Assembly: GCF_000819785.1 (NCBI RefSeq)
Contig: NZ_CDBK01000041.1
Span: forward strand, 62,001-126,000
From: Aeromonas caviae
GTDB taxonomy: Bacteria; Pseudomonadota; Gammaproteobacteria; Enterobacterales; Aeromonadaceae
Direction: 5' to 3'
Length of the DNA: 64,000 nucleotides
Numbering within the stretch: the first letter of the stretch is position 1; every line of letters begins with the position of its first letter. The notes beneath the pieces are model-generated. The model did no database searches, was not told the origin of the DNA, and saw only the letters and a list, made by a program, of their open reading frames with translations. The translations under genes and the position numbers were made by a program. Below are positions 21,577-32,019 of the stretch, piece after piece.

Positions 21577-23283
21577 TCAGTTGGTGGTGATCCTGTTGAT
21601 TTCGGCCAGGCTGGTGACGCCAAGACGCGCTTTCTCGAGGCCGGATGTACGCAGGGTGCGCATCCCTTCCTTCTGGGCTATCGCGGCAATCTGCAGCGAG
21701 TTGGCTCCCTGCATGATGAGTTTGGCGATGTTGTCGGACATCAGCATGATCTCATAGATGCCGACCCGGCCTCTGTAGCCTCCCGAGCACTCCTTGCATC
21801 CCACGGGCTTGAACAGCCGCAACCCGGCGGCCAGTTGCTGCTGGGTGAAGCCCAGCTCCAGCAACTCGGCTTCCGGCACCACTTCCGGCGCCTTGCAGTG
21901 ATCGCAGAGTTTGCGGGCAAGGCGCTGGGCCATGATGAGGGTGACCGAAGAGGCGATGTTGAAGGCCGGCACCCCCATGTTCATCATCCGGGTGAGCGTT
22001 TCTGCCGCCGAGTTGGTGTGCAGGGTGGAGAGCACCAGGTGACCGGTCTGGGCGGCCTTGATGGCGATCTCGGCGGTTTCCAGATCCCGTATCTCCCCCA
22101 CCATGACGATGTCGGGATCCTGGCGCAGGAAGGAGCGCAGGGCGCTGGCGAAGGTGAGCCCCGCTTTGGGATTGATCTGCACCTGGTTGACACCGGGCAG
22201 GTTGATCTCGACCGGATCTTCGGCGGTGGAGATATTGACCTCGCTGGTGTTCAGGATGTTGAGGCCGGTATAGAGTGAGACCGTCTTGCCAGACCCCGTG
22301 GGACCGGTGACCAGGATCATGCCCTGAGGTTTGGAGAGGGCGTGCAGGTATTGCGTCTTCTGCCGGTCGTCAAAGCCGAGCTGATCGATATTGAGCCGGG
22401 CGGCCGAGGAGTCCAGCAGCCGGATCACGATCTTTTCGCCCCACATGGTGGGCAGGGTGTTGACCCGCATGTCCATGGATCTGTTGCGCGAAATCTTGAG
22501 CTTGATGCGGCCATCCTGGGGCAGGCGCCGTTCGGCAATGTCGAGCCGCGCCATCACCTTGAGGCGAGCCGCGAAGCGGTTGGCCAGGTTGACCGGCGGC
22601 GTGGCGACTTCGTGCAGTATGCCGTCTACCCGAAAGCGGATCCGGTACTTGGTCTCGTAGGGTTCGAAATGCAGGTCGGAGGCCCCGCGCTTGATGGCAT
22701 CCATCATGATCTTGTGGATGTATTTGACGATGGGGGCGTCATCGTCCGCGGTGTTGACGCTCTCGTCGAGGCGGGAACTCTCGTCGGAGACCTCGAGTTC
22801 GGAGATCTCGGCCTCGTCGATATGATCCATGCCCAGGGTATCCTGCTCGCTCTCCATCAGCTTGCCGATGGCGGCGGTCAGCTTGCTCTCTTCAACCAGC
22901 AGGGCTTCCGTATGCAGGCCGAAGCTGAAGCCAAAATCTTCCAGAGCCGACACATTGGTCGGATCGGACATGGCGATATAGAGGGTATGCCCCTGAGTGT
23001 AGATGGGCAGGACATGGTGCTTTTCAATCAGCTTTTGATTGAGGTATTTCTGCGGGATCTCGGCGAGATCAAAGGCCGCCAGATCCAGCAGAGGTACCCC
23101 ATATTCCAGCTCGCAGAAATCGGCGAGGGCTTTGCTGTCGAGGATGTCATTTTCAATCAGGAAGGTGACAAAAGGCTTGCGCTGCGCCTTGGCCTGGCTC
23201 AGATAGCGCTGTGAGTCCGGCTCACTGAGGAGGGAAGAAGCGGCCAGGCTGGTGGCCAGGCCGCTATTGAGGCTAGAGGTCAT
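21577..23283 (-). CDS. tapB: TapB/PilB, type IV pilus assembly ATPase
   Basis: A 568-residue GspE/PilB hexameric ATPase that powers pilus extension. The N-terminal GspE-N domain (about residues 30-150) is followed by the ATPase domain with Walker [11 protein letters not shown], an Asp box, Walker [11 protein letters not shown] and a His box with [10 protein letters not shown] zinc tetracysteine is present (CDHC and CKEC). The start is 3 bases after the tapA stop, so it is cotranscribed with the pilin gene. Confidence 0.95.
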   Translation of the reverse strand: MTSSLNSGLATSLAASSLLSEPDSQRYLSQAKAQRKPFVTFLIENDILDSKALADFCELEYGVPLLDLAAFDLAEIPQKYLNQKLIEKHHVLPIYTQGHTLYIAMSDPTNVSALEDFGFSFGLHTEALLVEESKLTAAIGKLMESEQDTLGMDHIDEAEISELEVSDESSRLDESVNTADDDAPIVKYIHKIMMDAIKRGASDLHFEPYETKYRIRFRVDGILHEVATPPVNLANRFAARLKVMARLDIAERRLPQDGRIKLKISRNRSMDMRVNTLPTMWGEKIVIRLLDSSAARLNIDQLGFDDRQKTQYLHALSKPQGMILVTGPTGSGKTVSLYTGLNILNTSEVNISTAEDPVEINLPGVNQVQINPKAGLTFASALRSFLRQDPDIVMVGEIRDLETAEIAIKAAQTGHLVLSTLHTNSAAETLTRMMNMGVPAFNIASSVTLIMAQRLARKLCDHCKAPEVVPEAELLELGFTQQQLAAGLRLFKPVGCKECSGGYRGRVGIYEIMLMSDNIAKLIMQGANSLQIAAIAQKEGMRTLRTSGLEKARLGVTSLAEINRITTN

Positions 23284-23286
23284 GCG

Positions 23287-23721
23287 TTAGCATTTGCCGT
23301 CGGTGACGCAAGAGCCAGAAATTTTCCACAAAACTTGCCGTCCGGCTTGGACTGCTCCAGAAGTGACGAGTGAATAAGTCGAGCCATCCAAGGCTGCGGC
23401 GGCAGTACCTGTAACAGTGATAACTCCGGCAGCATTAGTAACTGCAGCGCTGGCAAAATTCTGTGTGACAGCACTAGCGCCCGAGAGGGCATTCTGACCT
23501 GCAGTTGCACAACTGTTACCAAGGGCTGCAGATGTGCCAGCCCACCCTTGAACGCAGACTTCTACGGCGGTCTTGGCCGGACCTACAGCGGCAATGACCT
23601 CGGAGAATTTGGCGCGTTTGGTATAGCTCTGATACGCCGGCAAGGCGATGGCGGCGAGGATGGCGACGATCGCAACGACGATCATCAATTCGATTAGCGT
23701 AAACCCTGACTGTCTTTTCAT
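23287..23721 (-). CDS. tapA: TapA, type IV major pilin
   Basis: A 144-residue type IVa prepilin with a six-residue leader (MKRQSG) followed by [20 protein letters not shown], including the Glu at +5 needed for assembly. Two cysteine pairs are visible: one near residue 56-71 and a C-terminal pair (CVTDGKC) forming the D-region loop. A good ribosome-binding site (AAGGAT) precedes ATG 23721. The longer open frame to 23871 has no pilin features and is rejected. The gene is visibly less GC-rich than its neighbours, especially in the part coding for the exposed C-terminal two thirds. Confidence 0.94.
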   Translation of the reverse strand: MKRQSGFTLIELMIVVAIVAILAAIALPAYQSYTKRAKFSEVIAAVGPAKTAVEVCVQGWAGTSAALGNSCATAGQNALSGASAVTQNFASAAVTNAAGVITVTGTAAAALDGSTYSLVTSGAVQAGRQVLWKISGSCVTDGKC

Positions 23722-23782
23722 GTGAAATATCCTTTTTTCCATGTTTCCTGATAAGCACCGGTGGAATGCTATCCACGCTGGT

Positions 23783-23810
23783 ATCTTATCCGAGCGCTTC
23801 GGGTTGGCAA
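23783..23810 (-). promoter_or_regulatory. Candidate promoter of the tapABCD genes
   Basis: On the minus strand TTGCCA (complement of 23805-23810) is separated by 16 bases from TAAGAT (complement of 23783-23788), about 60 bases before the tapA ATG. The matches are moderate. I looked for a sigma-54 site here and found none that is convincing. Confidence 0.3.
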
Positions 23811-23955
23811 CAGAGGCGGGGACCTTGTTAGCCACTTTTATGTCATTTAGTGAAATGTGTAGAAAAATCAAAGATTAAATGGCTTCCATTGGCACTTGTC
23901 ATGAGGCGGGAGGGCCCATCTTCACACTCCTTATGTCGTGGGATCCTGCATAAAG

Positions 23956-23978
23956 AAAAGGCGCCGATGGCGCCTTTT
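23956..23978 (-). terminator. Terminator after nadC
   Basis: A perfect inverted repeat with 10-base arms (AAAAGGCGCC and GGCGCCTTTT) around a 3-base loop lies 54 bases past the nadC stop and about 235 bases before the tapA start. It separates the nadC transcript from the pilus genes. Confidence 0.75.
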
Positions 23979-24031
23979 GCAAGTTTCGAGCCCTGTAATA
24001 TTTTTGGGCACGAGCAACGGATGGGGCTTGC

Positions 24032-24898
<867 letters not shown>

Positions 24899-25369
24899 TT
24901 ATTCCTGCAAGGGTCTGAGAAGCAATTGCCTGTCTTTCTGGCGCAATTCCAGCCTGCCCAGGGCATTCATGCCCACCAGGATCTCCTCCCCGTCGGCAGC
25001 CGGATTGATAAAGACGGACAAATCGTACAGGGTCAGCGGACCCATCGCCAGACTTTCGATCCGGCCGGTTTCGACCTGGATCTCTCCGGCTGCCGTGTTG
25101 ACACGGCTGCGGCCCGTGGCGACGAGGCCGAGCCGGGCGGCCACCTGGCTCGGTATGGTCACCCGGGTTGCTCCTGTGTCCAGCAGCAGTTGCACCGGCT
25201 GGTCGTTGATGGCACCCTCCAGACGATAATGGCCGCTGGCATCGGCCCTGAGCAGCAGATCGCCGCTGGCGGTCACCGACGGTTGTTCACGACCATGGAA
25301 GTAGAGGGTCAGCAGACCCAGCAGCGAGAGCCAGGCGAGCAGCCAGAGACGGCGTGCCATCGGGTGCAT
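24899..25369 (-). CDS. Membrane-anchored retropepsin-like aspartic protease
   Basis: A 156-residue protein with one N-terminal hydrophobic helix (about residues 6-24) and a single-domain retropepsin-like fold. The catalytic motif is LLLDTGATRVTIP (DTG), and near the C-terminus ILVGMNALGRLEL resembles the conserved ILGMNFL segment of bacterial retropepsin-like proteins (the TIGR02281/clan AA type). The active site would be periplasmic. Substrates are unknown. ATG 25369 is favoured by GGGA 6 bases upstream; 25381 is an alternative. It is cotranscribed with nadC. Confidence 0.75.
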   Translation of the reverse strand: MHPMARRLWLLAWLSLLGLLTLYFHGREQPSVTASGDLLLRADASGHYRLEGAINDQPVQLLLDTGATRVTIPSQVAARLGLVATGRSRVNTAAGEIQVETGRIESLAMGPLTLYDLSVFINPAADGEEILVGMNALGRLELRQKDRQLLLRPLQE

Positions 25370-25497
25370 AGTGTGTCCCATATCGCGCGAGTGAATGGCT
25401 CAGCCTAACATAGCGTTATCCATGAATTCAGAGACTTGTTCCCAGTTTTCCCATCCCGCCAGAGGCACATCGCTTCCATTTGTGAGTCGAGCAGACG

Positions 25498-26070
25498 ATG
25501 ACACAACCCACAACCCTGTTTTCCATCGATCGAGAAGGATGGTGCGAGCAGGCCCGCAAGGTGCCTTCCCCCTATCACAATGAGAGGCTCAGCCCGGAGG
25601 ATGTCTCCTTGCTGGTGATACACGGCATCAGCCTGCCCCCCGGGCAGTTTGGTGGCCCCTTTATCGACGATCTGTTTCTGGGGCGGCTCGATCCCGGTGC
25701 TCACCCCTATTTCGCCGGTATTCATCAACTGAGGGTCTCGGCCCACTGCCTGATCCGCCGCGATGGGGAACTGGTACAGTACGTGCCTTTTGGCGCCAGG
25801 GCATGGCATGCGGGAGTCTCGAGCTGGGAGGGGAGGGAGGCGTGCAACGATTTTTCCATCGGGATCGAACTGGAAGGGACCGACGAGCTTCCCTACAGCG
25901 ACAAGCAATACGAGGTACTGTCGGACCTCAGCCGGGCGATTGTTCACCGTTATCCCGCCATCACGGCGGACCGTATTGTCGGGCACTGCGACATCGCGCC
26001 GGGCCGCAAGACGGATCCGGGTGACAGTTTCGAATGGCCTCGCTATCGGGAAAATCTTCACTTTGAGTGA
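25498..26070 (+). CDS. ampD: AmpD, 1,6-anhydro-MurNAc-L-Ala amidase
   Basis: A 190-residue cytoplasmic zinc amidase that removes the peptide from anhydro-muropeptides during murein recycling; loss of AmpD derepresses ampC-type beta-lactamases. Zinc ligands are seen in VIHGISLP (N-terminal His) and GHCDIAPGRKTDPG (His and Asp of the HxxxxxxxKxDPG motif). The length matches E. coli (183). It is divergent from the retropepsin-like gene. In E. coli ampE follows; here a terminator and pdhR follow and no ampE is present. Confidence 0.93.
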   Translation: MTQPTTLFSIDREGWCEQARKVPSPYHNERLSPEDVSLLVIHGISLPPGQFGGPFIDDLFLGRLDPGAHPYFAGIHQLRVSAHCLIRRDGELVQYVPFGARAWHAGVSSWEGREACNDFSIGIELEGTDELPYSDKQYEVLSDLSRAIVHRYPAITADRIVGHCDIAPGRKTDPGDSFEWPRYRENLHFE

Positions 26071-26104
26071 AAAATCTAAAAATTATTTTGTGTTTTTAGA
26101 ATCA

Positions 26105-26134
26105 ATGGCTTGCCTTGTCTGGCAAGCCATTTTT
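26105..26134 (+). terminator. Rho-independent terminator after ampD
   Basis: A perfect 10-bp stem (arms ATGGCTTGCC and GGCAAGCCAT) with a 6-base loop and a following T run, 35 bases after the ampD stop. Confidence 0.8.
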
Positions 26135-26314
26135 CATGCTGTTGAACAAATGTTATCGGTGAGCAAGCTCACAAATATTGGTCAGACCATTTTCTATGAG
26201 CTATATCATGATTCCGCGTTTTTACCCCCAAAGTGGAAACCGAGCTTCTTGATTCAGATCATCTTTTGGGTGGACTTTTTTCAAGCCCTCTGCTAATTTT
26301 CGCCCCAACCATAA

Positions 26315-26331
26315 AATTGGTAATACCAATT
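26315..26331 (+). promoter_or_regulatory. PdhR operator
   Basis: AATTGGTAATACCAATT is a perfect palindrome apart from its centre and fits the known PdhR box (ATTGGTnnnACCAAT) exactly. It lies 15 bases upstream of the pdhR ATG, so PdhR should repress its own operon when pyruvate is low. Confidence 0.85.
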
Positions 26332-26346
26332 TAACAAAGTAGCCTC

Positions 26347-27111
26347 ATGCCCTATATCAAGATAACTCAGCCCAAGCTGGCCGACGCCATTGTCGCCGAG
26401 CTGGAAAGCATGATTCTGGAAGGCAGCCTGCAGCCGGGCCAGAAGTTGCCGCCCGAGCGGGAACTCGCCATCCAGTTTCAGGTGTCGCGCCCTTCCTTGC
26501 GCGAGGCCATCCAGCGCCTGGAAGCGAGAGGACTCTTGTATCGTCGTCAGGGCGGTGGCACTTACGTACAAAATGCCCTGAGCAAGGGGATCGCCGACCC
26601 CCTGTTCGAACTGCTCAGCACTCACCCGGAAGCCCAGTACGACCTGCTGGAGTTTCGTCACGCGCTGGAAGGCATCTGTGCCTACTATGCGGCGCTGCGG
26701 GGCACCGAGGCTGATTTCGAACGGATTCGCCTGGCGCAAGCCGCCATCGAAGAAGCCGGTCAGCAAGGGTCGCTGGTGGTCGAATCGGCCGCCGTGACCC
26801 AGTTCTATCTGGCCGTGGCCGAGGCCTCCCACAACGTGGTGCTGCTGCACCTGTTGCGGGCCATGGGCCCCATGCTCGAGCAGAACATTTTACGCAATAA
26901 CGAAATTTTGAATCGCCGTCCGGGAGTGGTCGCCAAGATCCGTCGCCATCGTGCGAGCCTGATCGAGGCTATCCTGTCGGGGGCTCCGGAGCGGGCCAGG
27001 GCTGCTTGTCATGAGCACCTGGCCTTTATCGAGGACACCTTGTTGGATATGCAGAGGGAAGACAGCCGGATCCAGCGATCCATGCGTCGGATCCGTCAGC
27101 AGGAAAACTAA
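26347..27111 (+). CDS. pdhR: PdhR, pyruvate-sensing GntR-family repressor
   Basis: A 254-residue GntR/FadR-type regulator. The N-terminal winged helix (about residues 8-75) contains [21 protein letters not shown], and a C-terminal all-helical FadR-C domain (about 95-240) senses pyruvate. In E. coli pyruvate releases PdhR from DNA and the pdh operon is expressed. A perfect PdhR box sits just before its start codon. It heads pdhR-aceE-aceF-lpd; aceE begins 83 bases downstream. Confidence 0.95.
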   Translation: MPYIKITQPKLADAIVAELESMILEGSLQPGQKLPPERELAIQFQVSRPSLREAIQRLEARGLLYRRQGGGTYVQNALSKGIADPLFELLSTHPEAQYDLLEFRHALEGICAYYAALRGTEADFERIRLAQAAIEEAGQQGSLVVESAAVTQFYLAVAEASHNVVLLHLLRAMGPMLEQNILRNNEILNRRPGVVAKIRRHRASLIEAILSGAPERARAACHEHLAFIEDTLLDMQREDSRIQRSMRRIRQQEN

Positions 27112-27194
27112 TCCCACAAGGCTTTCTTAATTGTCGAATGCTTGCGCCCTTCGCCGTGCAATGCCGTGCAATCACAACAACATAGGAACCAGCC

Positions 27195-29855
27195 ATGTCT
27201 GATATCCTGAAGAACGATGTGGACCCGATAGAAACGCTGGAGTGGCTTGCCTCTCTGGAATCCCTGCTGCGTGAAGAGGGTCCGCAACGCGCTCAGTTCA
27301 TCCTTGAACAGTTGGCCGAGAAAGCCCGCGCAAGCGGTGTGGACGTGGCTGCCAAGGCAAACCGCGACTACATCAACACCATCCCGTCCAGCGACGAGCC
27401 GGCTTACCCGGGCGACCTGGAAATGGAACGCCGCATTCGCGCCATCATCCGCTGGAACGCCATGATGATCGTGCTGCGCGCTTCCAAGAAGGACCTGGAC
27501 CTGGGTGGTCACATGTCTTCCTTCGCCTCTTCCGCGACCATCTACGAAGTCTGCTACAACCACTTCTTCCGTGCCCGCAACGAGAAGGACGGTGGCGATC
27601 TGGTCTACTTCCAGGGTCACATCTCCCCGGGCATCTACGCCCGTGCATTCGCCGAAGGTCGCCTGACCGAAGAGCAGCTGGACAACTTCCGTCAGGAAGT
27701 GGATGGCAAGGGTATCCCTTCCTACCCGCACCCGAAACTGATGCCGGAATTCTGGCAGTTCCCGACCGTTTCCATGGGGCTGGGCCCCATCGCCGCCATC
27801 TATCAGGCGCGTTTCCTGAAGTACCTGACCGACCGTGGCATCAAGGATTGCTCCGAGCAGACCGTTTACGCCTTCCTGGGTGACGGCGAGATGGACGAGC
27901 CGGAAGCCAAGGGTGCCCTGACCGTTGCCGTGCGTGAAAAGCTCGACAACCTGGTGTTCGTGGTCAACTGCAACCTGCAGCGTCTGGACGGTCCTGTTGT
28001 CGGCAACGGCAAGGTCATCAACGAGCTGGAAGGTCTGTTCGCCGGCGCTGGCTGGGACGTGACCAAGGTCATCTGGGGTCGCAAGTGGGATGAGCTGCTG
28101 AAGAAAGACACTTCCGGCAAGCTGATCCAGCTGATGAACGAGACCGTGGACGGTGACTACCAGACCATGAAGTCCCGCGACGGTGCCTACGTGCGTGAGC
28201 ACTTCTTCAACCGTTACCCGGAAACCGCCGCGCTGGTCAAAGACATGACCGACGAGGAGATCTTCGCCCTGAACCGTGGTGGTCACGACCCCCGCAAACT
28301 GTTCGCCGCCTTCTCCAAGGCTGCACAGACCAAGGGCAAGCCGACCGTGATCCTGGCCAAGACCATCAAGGGTTATGGCATGGGCGAAGCGGCCGAAGGC
28401 AAGAACATCGCTCACCAGGTCAAGAAGATGGATCTGGGCTCCGTGCGCCACCTGCGCGATCGTTTCAACCTGCCGGTCACCGACGAGCAGCTGGAAAACC
28501 TGCCGTACCTGAAGATCGAAGAGGGTACCGAAGAGCACAAGTACCTGCACGCCCGCCGTGCCGCACTGAAGGGCTATGTACCGACCCGTCTGCGCGAGAG
28601 CACCACCAAGCTGGAAATCCCGGCGCTGGATGCCTTCGGTCCGCTGCTGGGTGAACAGGCGCGCGAAATCTCCACCACCATGGCGTTCGTGCGTTCCCTG
28701 AACGTGATGCTGAAAGACAAGTCCATCGGCAAGCGCATCGTCCCGATCCTGGCTGACGAAGCCCGTACCTTCGGTATGGAAGGCCTGTTCCGCCAGATCG
28801 GTATCTACAGCCCGCACGGTCAGCAGTACACCCCGCAAGACCGCGACATCGTCTCCTACTACAAGGAAGACAAGCAGGGTCAGGTTCTGCAAGACGGTAT
28901 CAACGAGCTGGGCGCCATGTCCTCCTGGCTGGCTGCTGCCACCTCTTACAGCACCAACGACTGCCCGATGATCCCGTTCTACATCTACTACTCCATGTTC
29001 GGCTTCCAGCGGATCGGCGACATGGCGTGGGCAGCCGGCGACCAGCAAGCCCGTGGCTTCCTGCTGGGCGCGACCTCCGGTCGTACCACTCTTAACGGAG
29101 AGGGCTTGCAGCACGAAGATGGTCACAGCCACATCCTGGCCAACACCATCCCGAACTGCATCTCCTACGACCCGTCCTACGCCTATGAAGTGGCGGTGAT
29201 CGTACAGGACGGCCTGCGCCGCATGTACGGTGAGAACCCGGAAAACGTGTTCTACTACATCACTACCCTGAACGAGAACTATGCCATGCCGGCCATGCCG
29301 GAAGGCGCCGAGGAAGGCATCCGCAAGGGTATCTACAAGCTGGAAACCGTGGCCGGCACCAAGGCCAAGGTACAGCTGCTGGGTTGTGGTTCCATCCTGG
29401 GTCACGTGCGCACTGCCGCCCAGATCCTGGCCAGCGAGTACGGCGTGGGTTCCGACGTGTTCAGCGTCACCTCCTTCAACGAACTGGCTCGTGACGGTCA
29501 GGACGCGGATCGCTGGAACATGCTGCACCCGACCGCCGAAGCGCGTGTGCCCTACATCGCTCAGGTACTGGGTTCCGAAGCCACCATCGCTGCGACTGAC
29601 TACATGAAGTCCTTCGCCGATCAGGTGCGTGCCTTCGTTCCGACCGAGAACTACCGTGTACTGGGTACCGACGGTTACGGCCGCTCCGACAGCCGTGCCA
29701 ACCTGCGTCGTCACTTCGAAGTGAACGAGTTCTACGTAGTGGTTGCTGCCCTGACCGAACTGGCCAAGCGCGGCGAGGTAGACAAGCAGGTTGTGGCCGA
29801 AGCCATCGCCAAGTACGGCATCGATGCCGACAAGGTCAACCCGCTGTACGCGTAA
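27195..29855 (+). CDS. aceE: AceE, pyruvate dehydrogenase E1
   Basis: An 886-residue homodimeric thiamine-diphosphate enzyme that decarboxylates pyruvate and reductively acetylates the lipoyl groups of AceF. The ThDP motif begins with FLGDGEMDEPE and ends with NCNLQRLDGP about 30 residues later. The N-terminus (MSDILKNDVDPIETLEWL) and the overall length match E. coli AceE (887). AGGA precedes the ATG. Codon use is strongly biased to C-ending codons, consistent with high expression. Confidence 0.97.
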   Translation: MSDILKNDVDPIETLEWLASLESLLREEGPQRAQFILEQLAEKARASGVDVAAKANRDYINTIPSSDEPAYPGDLEMERRIRAIIRWNAMMIVLRASKKDLDLGGHMSSFASSATIYEVCYNHFFRARNEKDGGDLVYFQGHISPGIYARAFAEGRLTEEQLDNFRQEVDGKGIPSYPHPKLMPEFWQFPTVSMGLGPIAAIYQARFLKYLTDRGIKDCSEQTVYAFLGDGEMDEPEAKGALTVAVREKLDNLVFVVNCNLQRLDGPVVGNGKVINELEGLFAGAGWDVTKVIWGRKWDELLKKDTSGKLIQLMNETVDGDYQTMKSRDGAYVREHFFNRYPETAALVKDMTDEEIFALNRGGHDPRKLFAAFSKAAQTKGKPTVILAKTIKGYGMGEAAEGKNIAHQVKKMDLGSVRHLRDRFNLPVTDEQLENLPYLKIEEGTEEHKYLHARRAALKGYVPTRLRESTTKLEIPALDAFGPLLGEQAREISTTMAFVRSLNVMLKDKSIGKRIVPILADEARTFGMEGLFRQIGIYSPHGQQYTPQDRDIVSYYKEDKQGQVLQDGINELGAMSSWLAAATSYSTNDCPMIPFYIYYSMFGFQRIGDMAWAAGDQQARGFLLGATSGRTTLNGEGLQHEDGHSHILANTIPNCISYDPSYAYEVAVIVQDGLRRMYGENPENVFYYITTLNENYAMPAMPEGAEEGIRKGIYKLETVAGTKAKVQLLGCGSILGHVRTAAQILASEYGVGSDVFSVTSFNELARDGQDADRWNMLHPTAEARVPYIAQVLGSEATIAATDYMKSFADQVRAFVPTENYRVLGTDGYGRSDSRANLRRHFEVNEFYVVVAALTELAKRGEVDKQVVAEAIAKYGIDADKVNPLYA

Positions 29856-29866
29856 GAGGATTGAGT

Positions 29867-29890
29867 GTCGCGCCGGGTATCCGGCGCGAC
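29867..29890 (+). other. Intercistronic hairpin between aceE and aceF
   Basis: A perfect 10-bp stem (arms GTCGCGCCGG and CCGGCGCGAC) with a 4-base loop lies 12 bases after the aceE stop. It has no T tract, so it is more likely an mRNA-stabilising or processing element than a terminator. A second, weaker pairing (GCGTGG with CCACGC, about 29924-29949) lies before the aceF ribosome-binding site. Confidence 0.55.
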
Positions 29891-29975
29891 CTTGCCTGGG
29901 TTTAAACGGATAACGCGGGATGCGCGTGGTGATGCTCAGGCTGCCACGCGGATGCACGCAAGAGGATAAAGCGCA

Positions 29976-31871
29976 ATGTCCAAACAGATTATGGTGCCGG
30001 ATATCGGTGCCGATGAAGTTGAAGTCACCGAGATCATGGTGGCCGTGGGTGACAAGGTCGAGCTGGACCAGTCCCTGATCGCCGTGGAAGGTGACAAGGC
30101 CTCCATGGAAGTCCCGGCTCCGGCCGCCGGTATCGTCAAAGAGATCCTGATCAAGGTGGGCGACAAGGTTGCCACCGGTTCCCAGATCATGGTCTTCGAA
30201 GCCGAGGGCGCTGCCGCACCGGCTCCGGTCCAGGCTGCTGCCCCGGTTGCTGCCGCGCCGGCCGCCGCTCCTGCTGCTGCCGCTCGCCAGGACGTCAACG
30301 TGCCGGACATCGGTGGTGACGAAGTCGAAGTGACTGAGATCATGGTTGCCGTGGGCGACATGGTTGAAGCCGACCAGTCCATCATCGCCGTGGAAGGTGA
30401 CAAGGCCTCCATGGAAGTACCGGCACCGTTCGCCGGCCGCGTGGTCGAGATCAAGGTCGCCGCCGGCGCCAAGGTTTCCACCGGCTCCCTGGTGATGGTC
30501 TTCGAAGTGGCGGGCGCTGCCCCGGCCGCTGTTGCCGCGCCGGCTCCTGCTGCTGCCCCCGTGGCTGCCGCTGCTCCGGTTGCCGCCGGTGCCAAGGACG
30601 TCAACGTGCCGGACATCGGCGGTGACGAAGTGGAAGTGACCGAAATCATGGTCGCCGTGGGTGACAAGGTTGAAGCCGACCAGTCCCTGATCACCGTGGA
30701 AGGCGACAAGGCCTCCATGGAAGTGCCTGCGCCGTTCGCCGGTGTGGTCAAGGAGATCAAGGTGAAGGCGGGTGACAAGGTCTCCACCGGTTCCCTGATC
30801 ATGGTATTCGAAGTGGCGGGTGCCGCTCCGGCTGCCGTGGCTGCTCCGGCTCCTGCCGCAGCGCCCGTTGCTGCCGCGCCGGCTGCCGCCGCTCCTGCAC
30901 CGGTTGCCCAGGCTGCTGCCGCTTCCGATTTCGTCGCCAACGACGCCTACGTCCACGCCTCCCCGGCAGTACGCCGTCTGGCGCGCGAGTTCGGTGTCAA
31001 CCTGGCCAAGGTGAAAGCCTCCGGTCGCAAGGGTCGCATCGTCAAAGAAGACGTGCAGGCTTACGTGAAGGATGCGGTCAAGCGCGCCGAGTCCGCTCCG
31101 GCTGCCGGCACCGGTACTGGCAACGGCATGAGCGTCGTGGCCTGGCCGAAGGTTGATTTCAGCAAGTTCGGCCCGGTCGAAGAGCTGGAACTGACCCGTA
31201 TCCAGAAGATCTCCGGTCCTGCCCTGCACCGCAACTGGGCCATGATCCCCCACGTCACCCAGTTCGACGAAGCCGATACCACGGATCTGGAAGCGTTCCG
31301 CAAAGAGCAGAACATCCTGGCCGAGAAGCAGAAGCTGGACGTGAAGATCACCCCGCTGGTGTTCATCCTGAAGGCGGCCGCCAAGGCCCTGGAAGCCCAT
31401 CCGCGCTTCTGCAGCGCCCTGTCCGAAGACGGCAGCAAGCTGATCATGAAGAAGTACATCCACATCGGTGTGGCGGTGGATACCCCCAACGGCCTGGTGG
31501 TTCCGGTGGTTCGCGACGTCAACAAGAAGGGCATCCACGAGTTGTCCCGCGATCTGGCCGAGATCTCCAAGAAGGCCCGTGCCGGCAAGCTGACCGCTGC
31601 CGACATGCAGGGCGGTTGCTTCACCATCTCCAGCCTGGGTGGCATCGGCGGTACCAGCTTTACCCCGATCGTCAACGCGCCGGAAGTGGCCATCCTGGGC
31701 GTCTCCAAGTCCGAGATGAAGCCGAAGTGGAACGGTAAAGAGTTCGTGCCGCGCCTGATGCTGCCGCTGGCTCTGAGCTACGACCACCGCGTCATCGATG
31801 GCGCCGACGGTGCCCGCTTCATCACCACCCTGAGTGGTGTGTTGTCCGACATTCGTCGACTGGTCCTGTAA
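29976..31871 (+). CDS. aceF: AceF, dihydrolipoamide acetyltransferase (E2, three lipoyl domains)
   Basis: A 631-residue E2 core subunit that moves acetyl groups to CoA. Three lipoyl domains in tandem each carry [12 protein letters not shown] with the lipoylated lysine (first at residue 41), joined by Ala/Pro-rich flexible linkers. A peripheral-subunit-binding domain ([20 protein letters not shown]) follows, then the catalytic domain with [12 protein letters not shown] (catalytic His and Asp). The three-lipoyl layout is that of E. coli (630 residues). The second and third lipoyl domains and their linkers are more alike than either is to the first, suggesting recent homogenisation. Confidence 0.97.
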   Translation: MSKQIMVPDIGADEVEVTEIMVAVGDKVELDQSLIAVEGDKASMEVPAPAAGIVKEILIKVGDKVATGSQIMVFEAEGAAAPAPVQAAAPVAAAPAAAPAAAARQDVNVPDIGGDEVEVTEIMVAVGDMVEADQSIIAVEGDKASMEVPAPFAGRVVEIKVAAGAKVSTGSLVMVFEVAGAAPAAVAAPAPAAAPVAAAAPVAAGAKDVNVPDIGGDEVEVTEIMVAVGDKVEADQSLITVEGDKASMEVPAPFAGVVKEIKVKAGDKVSTGSLIMVFEVAGAAPAAVAAPAPAAAPVAAAPAAAAPAPVAQAAAASDFVANDAYVHASPAVRRLAREFGVNLAKVKASGRKGRIVKEDVQAYVKDAVKRAESAPAAGTGTGNGMSVVAWPKVDFSKFGPVEELELTRIQKISGPALHRNWAMIPHVTQFDEADTTDLEAFRKEQNILAEKQKLDVKITPLVFILKAAAKALEAHPRFCSALSEDGSKLIMKKYIHIGVAVDTPNGLVVPVVRDVNKKGIHELSRDLAEISKKARAGKLTAADMQGGCFTISSLGGIGGTSFTPIVNAPEVAILGVSKSEMKPKWNGKEFVPRLMLPLALSYDHRVIDGADGARFITTLSGVLSDIRRLVL

Positions 31872-31876
31872 GTGAG

Positions 31877-31903
31877 AGGGCGGGCCCAGAGCCCGCCCTT
31901 TTT
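31877..31903 (+). terminator. Rho-independent terminator after aceF
   Basis: A perfect 9-bp stem (arms AGGGCGGGC and GCCCGCCCT), 5-base loop and a T5 run, directly after aceF. It implies that lpd is at least partly transcribed from its own promoter in the 113 bases that follow, which I cannot assign with confidence. Confidence 0.8.
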
Positions 31904-32019
31904 GCTTCTCATTTCGTTAACAGGATTGTAAACTTGCCCCGTTTTTTTCACGGCTGCAGCGGCCTTGTTTGGCATAAGACTGTGCTGTCCGGGGATATAA
32001 GAACGACAAAGAGGTCATG

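Noticed and set aside
23722..23871. N-terminal extension of TapA
   Set aside because: Prepilin leaders are short; MKRQSG followed by the cleavage motif and AAGGAT upstream fix the start at 23721.
30000..30850. Three repeats in aceF seen as a tandem repeat array
   Set aside because: They are the three lipoyl domains of the E2 subunit with Ala/Pro linkers, as in E. coli.
27108..31787. A 1559-codon open frame on the minus strand across aceE and aceF
   Set aside because: It is a shadow of the strongly biased codon use of aceE and aceF on the other strand; its product is low in complexity and has no domain.
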